Under the pieces are notes generated by a model. The model was given only the letters and a program-made list of their open reading frames with translations, did no database searches and was not told the DNA's origin. Positions 33,576-40,162 of a DNA stretch of 40,162 nt are shown in pieces. Source of the DNA: an uncultured Clostridia bacterium (GTDB lineage: Bacteria; Bacillota; Clostridia; Oscillospirales; Acutalibacteraceae); assembly GCA_947630285.1 (NCBI GenBank), contig CANRHD010000017.1:1-40162 (forward strand), read 5' to 3'. The translations under genes were made by a program, and so were the position numbers. How positions within the stretch are numbered: the first letter of the stretch is position 1; each line of letters opens with the position of its first letter.

Positions 33576-36071
33576 TTATTCTAAATTTATGCGCTTTTTG
33601 ATTTCTTCAACTATTCTTTCCGAATTATCCGGTCCGTTTACCGCTTCGTCAAAGAAATATTTTATTTTCTCCCTGCGAAGCTCGGAATCCTTTTCGGGAT
33701 TTTTGACATATTTTTTGACTTCCTCAATAGTTTCGCTCCAGTTTGCGGTCATGGGGCCGGGAATAACGGAGGGAAAATCGAGATTAAAGCCTGCCTCGTT
33801 CTTCACGAACCAGTCATAATCGGCACAGTGGAAAACGGTAGGTCTGTCAAGCTGTGCAAAATCAAGCGCAATGCTTGAATAATCCGAAATCATAACGGAA
33901 AAAGTGCCGAGCTGCCGATACACATCTTTGCTGTCATCGAGTAAAATTCTGTCAAAGCTTTTAATTCTGTTGACAATTTTATTCATATAATTCCGCCATG
34001 TGTGCGGATGAAGCCGTATATAGAACTCGCCGTCAATTTCCTCCATCGCCCTCTGAATATCCCCTGCGGCGTCAAGAATTTCGTTAATCATCGCAGTTTC
34101 GTGTTCAAAGTCAAATCTGTAAGTCGGCGCATACATAATTTTAACGGGATTTTTCTGCCTTTGGGCGTTATATACTGGCAGGTTCCTCGGATGGCCGGCC
34201 ATAAAGCAATTATCCATGGGTATGTGCCATATTTTCGCTATCATGTCAATTCTCTCTTGACCGGGACAAACGAAAAGGAAATACTTTTCAAATTTTTCTC
34301 TAACGGGAGCAACAAAGAAATATTTAATCTTTTTAAAGAATTTCTTTATTGCCGAATCGTTCTCACCCGGCAGAATATCGTCCGAGTATATAACGCCCCG
34401 TTCGGTGGTGTTTTTTACCTGTGAACTGCCGTCGCCCATGGCCTTAAAGCCTACGCCGTGCCAGAGCTGAACGACTTTGGTTTTATCGTTAAATCCGTTT
34501 TTCGGGTTATAATCCGTCATTTTAAAATGGTCGGTTACGGCTATTTCCGCCCTTGACATAAGCTGTTTTGCGCTCTTTGTTCCGATCATTTCAACGGGCT
34601 TGTTTTCCTGCTTAAGCTGTTCAAAAATTTCCTCGTCATTTGTAAACCAAACGGCGTTTATCTCGGGGTGATTATTAACTACATACTCGTAAAAATACAT
34701 AGTATTATCCATATAGCCGCTGTTTCTGAAGCCTGTAAAGGCCCATAAATTTTTCTGCTTTTTCGGGATAGTGTAATGCCAGTAGCAGAAAAAGTCTATA
34801 ATATTTTGTATCAGCCTGTAAACCGCCTTTGCCGCATCAATGGCCTTTACCTTTAAGAAATCGAACGCCTTTAAGAACCAAACATAGGGCCTTAATCCCT
34901 GGCGGTAAAAGCGATGCCTTGCTATAAGCACAAAGCCGCTCCAGGTGCAGGTCCTTGTAAGAGCCTGAGCGTCGCTGTAGCTTGAAAGATAAGTATTAAG
35001 CGACATACTTGCCGCCTGCAGATATTCGTCAAAAAAATTCTTGATAAGCTCGTTATCCCCGAGGTCCAATGCGCTTCTGAAATAGTTTGCCGTCTCATGC
35101 TTTACCCTGTTCTGGAACGGTATGCGAGGATATTTTTCCAAATTATCCTCATACCAGTCAAGCATTCCCATCATCCAGCGTATATGGTCAATTCGTGTTT
35201 TGAGAAAATGCTCCTCCATATTATCGCTCATATAGACGCCGACATTGCTCCTCCTGTAAACGGACATAACATCGTCGAGCATATGCGCCTTGCCCTCGCC
35301 GAGCTGCATAAGGAAAAGCGGATGGTCGCCGATTATTCCGGTGTAGTACCAATCGGGTATATCGACATCGTAATTCCAGCGGTAAAAAACGGTGGCAGTC
35401 TGCGCCGGGAACACCCATACGCAGTCGGAGCTTGTTACCGTATTGCGGTTACGCTTTTTTTTGTAGGAGGGTTCGCAGTCGGGGAAAATCATTTTTCCGT
35501 TTTTGTCCTTTTTGAACCAGTCGATTAAGAACCAATCGTCGGGTGCGCTTATTTCAGCCCTGTTGTAGCAAATTCTTATATCCCTGTTTTGCTGCATATA
35601 ATCAAACTGCTTTTGAAGCTTGTATTCGTCCACCCAGTAATCGTCGCCCTCGCAGAAAGCGATATACGGGCTGTTGGCGTGATTGCACAGGTCGATAAGG
35701 TTCCTCTGTGCGCCCATATTCTTTTCCCTGATAAACGGGACTATTATATCCGGGTATTTTTCGGCGTACTCCCTCACTATATCCGCAGTACCGTCCGGTC
35801 CGCAGTCCTCGCCGACAAACACCTTGAATTTAAAATTCGTCTTTTGCATTAAAAAGCCGTCAAGCGCACTTCTGATGTAATCCTCATGCTTATATGTAAT
35901 ACAGCACACGGTCACGGCGCAGTCGTCGGTATTCAGGTCAAATCTCTTTTGAGTTTCGGGACCCATAACAAGATTTTCGACGCTGCCGTCGGTGCAGTAT
36001 TCCCCTGTCTCGGTATCATACAGCTTTGCGTATTCAAAATCCGCTTTACCTATCATTACTTTTTTCCCCAC
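33576..36071 (-). CDS. GT2 glycosyltransferase fused to CDP-glycerol glycerophosphotransferase-like domain
   Basis: 831 aa. Residues about 50-330 form a GT-A/GT2 domain (VTVCCITYKHEDYIR, FCEGDDYWVDEYK, the DxD-like EGDD). After a helical linker, about 440-825 is a TagB/TagF-type domain: LWHGVGFKAMG (HGxxxK), MYAPTYR, YIRLHPH and ISDYSSIALDF. The second half transfers glycerol- or ribitol-phosphate from a CDP-polyol; the first adds a sugar. The product is therefore likely a sugar-polyol-phosphate repeat. Its ATG sits 3 bp after the SDR stop. Confidence 0.9.
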   Translation of the reverse strand: MGKKVMIGKADFEYAKLYDTETGEYCTDGSVENLVMGPETQKRFDLNTDDCAVTVCCITYKHEDYIRSALDGFLMQKTNFKFKVFVGEDCGPDGTADIVREYAEKYPDIIVPFIREKNMGAQRNLIDLCNHANSPYIAFCEGDDYWVDEYKLQKQFDYMQQNRDIRICYNRAEISAPDDWFLIDWFKKDKNGKMIFPDCEPSYKKKRNRNTVTSSDCVWVFPAQTATVFYRWNYDVDIPDWYYTGIIGDHPLFLMQLGEGKAHMLDDVMSVYRRSNVGVYMSDNMEEHFLKTRIDHIRWMMGMLDWYEDNLEKYPRIPFQNRVKHETANYFRSALDLGDNELIKNFFDEYLQAASMSLNTYLSSYSDAQALTRTCTWSGFVLIARHRFYRQGLRPYVWFLKAFDFLKVKAIDAAKAVYRLIQNIIDFFCYWHYTIPKKQKNLWAFTGFRNSGYMDNTMYFYEYVVNNHPEINAVWFTNDEEIFEQLKQENKPVEMIGTKSAKQLMSRAEIAVTDHFKMTDYNPKNGFNDKTKVVQLWHGVGFKAMGDGSSQVKNTTERGVIYSDDILPGENDSAIKKFFKKIKYFFVAPVREKFEKYFLFVCPGQERIDMIAKIWHIPMDNCFMAGHPRNLPVYNAQRQKNPVKIMYAPTYRFDFEHETAMINEILDAAGDIQRAMEEIDGEFYIRLHPHTWRNYMNKIVNRIKSFDRILLDDSKDVYRQLGTFSVMISDYSSIALDFAQLDRPTVFHCADYDWFVKNEAGFNLDFPSVIPGPMTANWSETIEEVKKYVKNPEKDSELRREKIKYFFDEAVNGPDNSERIVEEIKKRINLE

Positions 36072-36074
36072 ATC

Positions 36075-37124
36075 CTATTTATTGGTTAATACATCTATTG
36101 TACTTTTTAAACCGTCTTTAACGCTGTAGAGAGCCCTCCAGCCGAGGCCCTGTATTTTTTTGCTGTCGAGCACGGCGTATGAAATATTTGTCTGCTGTGC
36201 GAGGTCGTTTTCATCGGGCAGGTCAAAAATGACCTCCCTGCCCGTAAGCTCCGCAACCTCCCGGGCAAACTGCGCTATCGTCACCCTTGCCGCTTCGTTG
36301 GCTATATTATAAGCTTCCCCTGTTTTGCCGCTTGTTAAAACGGAAAGCAGAGCCGAGGCGCAGTCGGCAACATAGCAATAAGACCTCATTTGAAGCCCCT
36401 TGCTTTTCATGATAATGTTTTCGCCCGAAAGCGCACTGTTTACAAACTGGGCGTTCGCCCTGTTGTCGCTTCCCGTTACCGTCGGCCCGTAGGTGTGGCA
36501 GGGTCTTACTATAACCGTATCCAGATTAAACTGTTTCGTGTAAGATACGCACAGGGTTTCCGCCGCCCTCTTTGAGACGGGATAGCAGGACCTTGAAAGC
36601 ACGGGGTCAACATAGCCGCTGTAGCTTTCGCAATAAGCCTCCATACCCTTTTCCCCCTCGCCGTAAACCTCTCCGGAAGAGACGAAAAGGAAGCGCTGTG
36701 CATTATGCCGTGAAGCGTATTTTAACAGATTGTCCGTACCTATGATGTTGCCCGTAATCGTTCCCACCGGGTCGTTTGCAAAAACGGCGGGATAAGCGTT
36801 GCTTGCGGCGTTTATTATATAGTCAATATCAAAATCAAAATCCGGCGTATTGCAAATATCGTATTCAACATAGTGCAGATTTTTGCTGTTTGCCGGGTCA
36901 AACCTCTTTTTAAGCCTTGAAAGACTTCTGCCCACCGCATATATCTCGATACCGGCGTCCTCGTTTTTATTCAGATAAAGAAGCATATCTGCGACAAACG
37001 AACCTATTAAGCCGGAAGCGCCGCTAATCATAATCCTTTTGTTAAACAGCTTTTCCCTGTTCAAGGTTGCGCCAACGGCTTTTTCTATATCGCTTATATA
37101 GGTTTTGCTGTCATAAACGCTCAT
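36075..37124 (-). CDS. NAD-dependent epimerase/dehydratase (extended SDR)
   Basis: 349 aa. An N-terminal extension of about 30 residues precedes ISGASGLIGSFVADML (GxxGxxG). Later FVSSGEVYGEGEKG and catalytic CYPVSKRAAE (Tyr/Lys), then IVRPCHTYGP. It acts on a nucleotide-sugar or CDP-polyol precursor. It lies directly after the IspD-type gene, which fits a CDP-activated substrate, but the exact reaction cannot be read from sequence. Confidence 0.9.
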   Translation of the reverse strand: MSVYDSKTYISDIEKAVGATLNREKLFNKRIMISGASGLIGSFVADMLLYLNKNEDAGIEIYAVGRSLSRLKKRFDPANSKNLHYVEYDICNTPDFDFDIDYIINAASNAYPAVFANDPVGTITGNIIGTDNLLKYASRHNAQRFLFVSSGEVYGEGEKGMEAYCESYSGYVDPVLSRSCYPVSKRAAETLCVSYTKQFNLDTVIVRPCHTYGPTVTGSDNRANAQFVNSALSGENIIMKSKGLQMRSYCYVADCASALLSVLTSGKTGEAYNIANEAARVTIAQFAREVAELTGREVIFDLPDENDLAQQTNISYAVLDSKKIQGLGWRALYSVKDGLKSTIDVLTNK

Positions 37125-37138
37125 ACGAAAACCCTTCC

Positions 37139-37852
37139 TTATGATTTAAACCAATCCGAACGCCTGACATTGAGCAATGCCTTGAATATATCAATATCAT
37201 CTACGGTTGTAAGCTTAATATTCTTTTCCGAGCCTACGGAAAAATAAACCTTTTCGCCCATCTCTATCATAAGAGATACCGAAGCTACGGAGTTTGTAAT
37301 TCCTGCCTCAAGCGCACGCCTGTGCAAATCGCATATTTTGCCGATTTTAAAGCCCTGCGGAGTCTGAGTTCGCTTTAACTCGTCCCTCGGATAGCATTTG
37401 TCGGAGGTTTCTCCGTCGTCGGTAATTACCATTGCCTCGGCGCACGGAATAACGGCTATGGCACAGCCGTGCTTTTTGGTCTTAACTATGCAGTCGGAGA
37501 TAATTTCGGGCGAAACCATGGGGCGTATGGCGTCATGAATAAGCACAACATCGTCCGGTGAATAATGCTTTTCAAGCTCATAAACGCCGTTCCTGATAGA
37601 GTCCTGCCCGTTCTTGCCGCCGGGTATGATGTGTTTAAGCTTGGTAATATTAAACTGGCTTGCGTATGCGCTTAAAACATTTTCCCAGCCCTCGATGCAA
37701 ACCACGGCAATGGCGTCAATATCGGGGTGATTTTGGAACGCTTCAAGAGTATAAACTATAACGGGTCTTTCGTCAACAGTTAAAAACTGCTTGGGAATAC
37801 TTTGGTGCATTCTTGCGCCCACTCCGCCGGCAATAATAAGAGCAATATTCAT
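37139..37852 (-). CDS. IspD/TarI-family cytidylyltransferase
   Basis: 237 aa. MNIALIIAGGVGARMHQSIP followed by KQFLTVDERPVIVYTL (CTP site), VLIHDAIRPMVS and the RTQTPQGFK signature. Either housekeeping MEP cytidylyltransferase (ispD) or, more likely in this operon, a polyol-5-phosphate cytidylyltransferase such as TarI. The downstream polyol-phosphate transferase domain needs a CDP-polyol, which supports the second reading. Without the rest of the genome I cannot exclude ispD. Confidence 0.9.
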   Translation of the reverse strand: MNIALIIAGGVGARMHQSIPKQFLTVDERPVIVYTLEAFQNHPDIDAIAVVCIEGWENVLSAYASQFNITKLKHIIPGGKNGQDSIRNGVYELEKHYSPDDVVLIHDAIRPMVSPEIISDCIVKTKKHGCAIAVIPCAEAMVITDDGETSDKCYPRDELKRTQTPQGFKIGKICDLHRRALEAGITNSVASVSLMIEMGEKVYFSVGSEKNIKLTTVDDIDIFKALLNVRRSDWFKS

Positions 37853-37867
37853 TTCTTTTCTCCTTTG

Positions 37868-38971
37868 TTATAAAGATTTTATAACGCCGCAAATGCGGTC
37901 AACCGTATCGTTTGAAAGTCCTTCGTAAAGGGGCAGGCAGAGAACCCTTTGCGCAATTTTATTTGCAACAGGAGTTTCGCTTGCGCTGTACGCTCCGCCG
38001 AATTCTTTATTCTGACTTGTAAGGGGATAAAAATATTTCCTTGCGACAATATTATTTTCTGCAAGCGCCGTAAATATGTCGTCCCTTGTTTTTCCGAATT
38101 TTTCGGGATCGACTACTATCGGGAAATAGGCATAATTGCTTTTTACATTTTCCCTTTCGGCGTTGAGCCTGATACCGTTTACATTTTCAAGGTTTTCACG
38201 GTACCTTAAAACCGCCTGCTTCCTTGAGCTTACGGACTGCCCGATATGCCTTAAATTACAAATGCCCATTGCCGCCGAAAACTCGTTCATCTTGATATTA
38301 CTGCCGGCAAATTCTATTTCTCCGTCCGCACCGAGGCCGAAATTTTTATATTCATTGAGCTTATCGTAAAATGCTCTGTCCTTAAAAATTGCACAGCCGC
38401 CCTCGATAGTGTGGAAAACCTTTGTTGCGTGGAAGCTGAACATTGAAGCGTCGCCCAATGAGCCTGCGCCCACCGAGTCAACCGTAACGCCGAAAGCGTG
38501 CGCCGCATCATAAATTACCTTTAGGCCGTACTTGTCAGCAATTTTTTGGATTTTTTCATACTGACATATATTTCCGTAAACATGCACGGGAATAATAGCC
38601 GAGGTTTTTTCGGTAATCAAAGGCTCGATTTTATCTGCGTCAATGGTAAAATCGTCTTCCCTGATGTCGCAAAAAACAGGCTTTAAGCCCTTTCTGACTA
38701 TGGAATTTGTGGTTGAAGTAAAAGTAAACGGGGTGGTTACAGCCTCGCCCTTTAGGCCCATGACCTCGATAATCGCCTCCAAAGCCTGGTGGCCGTTTAC
38801 GCAGAGATTAAGGTTTTCCACCTTTAAGTATCTGCAAAGATTCTCTTCAAGCTCCCTGTGCTTAACGCCCGAGTTTGTAAGCCATCTTGTCTCCCACAGG
38901 GATTTTATCTCCCGGGTGTATTCTTCAAAGTCCGGCATTGAAGAACGGGTTACCATTACTTTTTCGTCCAT
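37868..38971 (-). CDS. DegT/DnrJ/EryC1-family PLP aminotransferase
   Basis: 367 aa. PTTPFTFTSTTNS-like region, YDAAHAFGV (PLP-binding Asp), FSFHATKVFHTIEGG with the Schiff-base Lys184, and LPLYEGLSND near the end. These enzymes put an amino group on a keto-sugar nucleotide. Together with RfbA/RfbB the likely product is a dTDP-4-amino-4,6-dideoxyhexose (inference). The gene is second in the operon. Confidence 0.93.
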   Translation of the reverse strand: MDEKVMVTRSSMPDFEEYTREIKSLWETRWLTNSGVKHRELEENLCRYLKVENLNLCVNGHQALEAIIEVMGLKGEAVTTPFTFTSTTNSIVRKGLKPVFCDIREDDFTIDADKIEPLITEKTSAIIPVHVYGNICQYEKIQKIADKYGLKVIYDAAHAFGVTVDSVGAGSLGDASMFSFHATKVFHTIEGGCAIFKDRAFYDKLNEYKNFGLGADGEIEFAGSNIKMNEFSAAMGICNLRHIGQSVSSRKQAVLRYRENLENVNGIRLNAERENVKSNYAYFPIVVDPEKFGKTRDDIFTALAENNIVARKYFYPLTSQNKEFGGAYSASETPVANKIAQRVLCLPLYEGLSNDTVDRICGVIKSL

Positions 38972-38990
38972 GATATTTCCTTCTTTTTCG

Positions 38991-39986
38991 CTATTTTAAA
39001 AGAGTTTTTTTCATTAAGTCCCAAATTTTATTTGCCCTCTTTCCGAAAACGGAAAACAGTAAAAGAAACACCCTGAATACTGCCCCCTGTTTAAAGGAAA
39101 GAGTTTTAATATATTTTCTTGCCATATCCGCCGAAGATTTGTCAAGATTTTTTCTGTATTCCGTAAACCAAAGGTGTGCGAAATGATAGTTTATCTCATT
39201 TTCATATTTTCCGTCGGAATAGCGGTTAAATTCATTGAGCCATGCGGTTTCGTTGCGAACATGATTAAAATCCGTTTTCTCTTTTACGCTGTCTGTCCAT
39301 GAGCCTGACGAGCCGAACCTGTAGCAGGCCATTATCCTGTCGAAATAATGCACCCTGCCCCTGAATGAGGACAAGATCTGACGGGGATAATCGTAAACAT
39401 CTGCCATGCTTCTGAATTCGGGCCATTGGGTAAATATTTCCGCCCTTATGACAAGCGAAGCCGAGGGGCAGAACATTCCTCCCCTTTTGATAATCAGACC
39501 GCACGGAACATCGGTATCCTCCTTTAAGGGCCTGTACGGCATAGAGCTGCCGTCGGGATTTAACTGGTTTACGGCGTGGAAGGTCATGGCGCAGTCAGGA
39601 TTTTTTTCCATATACCCAACCTGAAGGCTGAGCTTTGAGGGGTCGCTCCAAAAATCGTCGCCCTCGCACACCGCAACGAATTTGCCCCTGATAAGCGGAC
39701 AGATATATTCCTTTTCTATATTAACGCTCTTCATCTTGTTTTCGCTCTGAAGAACGGGTCTGATAATTTCGGGATAGCGCTGTGCATAGTCCCTGATAAT
39801 ATCCTGTGTGCCGTCGGTTGAGGCGTCGTCGTGTACTATTATCTCAAAGGGAAAGTCCGTTTTTTGAGAAAGCATCGACTCAAGCGCCTGCGCCACCGTC
39901 TTTTCGTGATTATAGGTAAGACAGCAAACGGAAACGCAGGGGGTTTTAGCAGGCGTCAAATTTTCGTTTTGTTGAGTATTAATCAT
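38991..39986 (-). CDS. GT2 family glycosyltransferase
   Basis: 331 aa. GT-A fold: VCCLTYNHEKTVAQAL, HDDASTDGTQDIIRDYA, VAVCEGDDFWSD. Resembles the N-terminal half of the 831-aa fusion (the same CxxTYxHE, EGDDxW and KxxxQxxYM spacing), so the two probably share an origin. Lacks TM helices except a weak C-terminal hydrophobic stretch. First gene of the polymer operon, weak GGTAAG ribosome site. Confidence 0.93.
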   Translation of the reverse strand: MINTQQNENLTPAKTPCVSVCCLTYNHEKTVAQALESMLSQKTDFPFEIIVHDDASTDGTQDIIRDYAQRYPEIIRPVLQSENKMKSVNIEKEYICPLIRGKFVAVCEGDDFWSDPSKLSLQVGYMEKNPDCAMTFHAVNQLNPDGSSMPYRPLKEDTDVPCGLIIKRGGMFCPSASLVIRAEIFTQWPEFRSMADVYDYPRQILSSFRGRVHYFDRIMACYRFGSSGSWTDSVKEKTDFNHVRNETAWLNEFNRYSDGKYENEINYHFAHLWFTEYRKNLDKSSADMARKYIKTLSFKQGAVFRVFLLLFSVFGKRANKIWDLMKKTLLK

Positions 39987-40031
39987 AAAAACTTACCGCT
40001 GACAAAAAATAATTAATTTTAAATTCTGATA

Positions 40032-40060
40032 ATTATATCATATACAGTAAATTAAATCAA
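40032..40060 (-). promoter_or_regulatory. Promoter of the polymer operon
   Basis: TTGATT (40060-40055), 17-bp spacer, perfect TATAAT (40037-40032) with TGA in front (extended -10). It leaves a leader of about 40 nt before the GT2 start at 39986. Confidence 0.8.
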
Positions 40061-40105
40061 CTAAAACAGTTCTATCTGTTCGCTTTAAGTCTGCGTTGTA
40101 AATAG

Positions 40106-40151
40106 ATATGAACCATTTAGAGTAAAAATAAAAGCAACAATATGGTATAAT
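40106..40151 (+). promoter_or_regulatory. Outward-facing promoter with conserved upstream box (right edge)
   Basis: Plus strand: ATATGAACCA (40106-40115), then, 40 bp from box start, TATAAT (40146-40151) with TGG in front. Same box, spacing and core as the minus-strand promoter at 15-60. It points out of the window; the gene is not visible. Confidence 0.5.
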
Positions 40152-40162
40152 GATTTTCCCGC

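Overview
The window looks like a chromosomal segment of an anaerobic, endospore-forming Firmicute of class Clostridia, probably an Oscillospiraceae/Ruminococcaceae-type gut bacterium. The evidence is a SpoVT homologue, a T-box leader, TagGH-type polymer export, a Bacillus-type LexA box, extended -10 promoters (often TGCTATAMT), single-membrane lipoproteins and moderate GC. The organism call is inference; no rRNA is present.

Layout. (1) 1-6.7 kb: a hybrid sensor kinase with its own solute-binding sensor (+), convergent with a second hybrid kinase whose stop codon overlaps the start of a sugar-type solute-binding lipoprotein (-). (2) 6.8-17.6 kb: an eight-gene leftward operon for a secreted/surface system. 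It encodes a one-TM membrane protein, a 1859-aa secreted protein, five small secreted proteins (about 153-171 aa) and a C-terminally anchored protein. The five small proteins and the C-terminus of the giant share one domain signature. I see no canonical family for it; it resembles the WxL cell-wall-binding domain without its tryptophans. Three good promoters precede the operon. (3) 17.6-18.6 kb: a lone XRE regulator, a palindrome-rich island, a duplicated tRNA-Lys 3' end/terminator, and tRNA-Lys after secG. (4) 18.6-24.2 kb: secG, an acidic zinc-ribbon membrane protein, a small membrane protein, an untracked 56-aa ORF under a strong promoter carrying a LexA box, acpS-nnr-lipoprotein, tRNA-Arg and a DUF1349 protein. 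(5) 24.3-28.4 kb: an asnS-asnA operon behind a T-box with an Asn (AAC) specifier, then hpf and spoVT. (6) 28.5-40.1 kb: a ten-gene leftward operon for making and exporting a phosphate-containing surface glycopolymer. It holds two GT2-type proteins (one fused to a CDP-glycerol glycerophosphotransferase-like domain), a DegT aminotransferase, an IspD/TarI cytidylyltransferase, an SDR, an ATP-grasp-HAD fusion, a TagGH transporter and RfbA/RfbB.

How it fits together. The two largest blocks both build the cell envelope: one a protein layer, the other a teichoic-acid-like or capsular polymer. RfbA, RfbB and the DegT protein could together make a dTDP-4-amino-4,6-dideoxyhexose, and the cytidylyltransferase/SDR pair could make a CDP-activated polyol. 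Both window edges carry outward-facing promoters with the same 10-bp upstream box at the same distance from the -10. The most novel candidate system is the paralogue-rich surface operon; the SOS-controlled small ORF is second.
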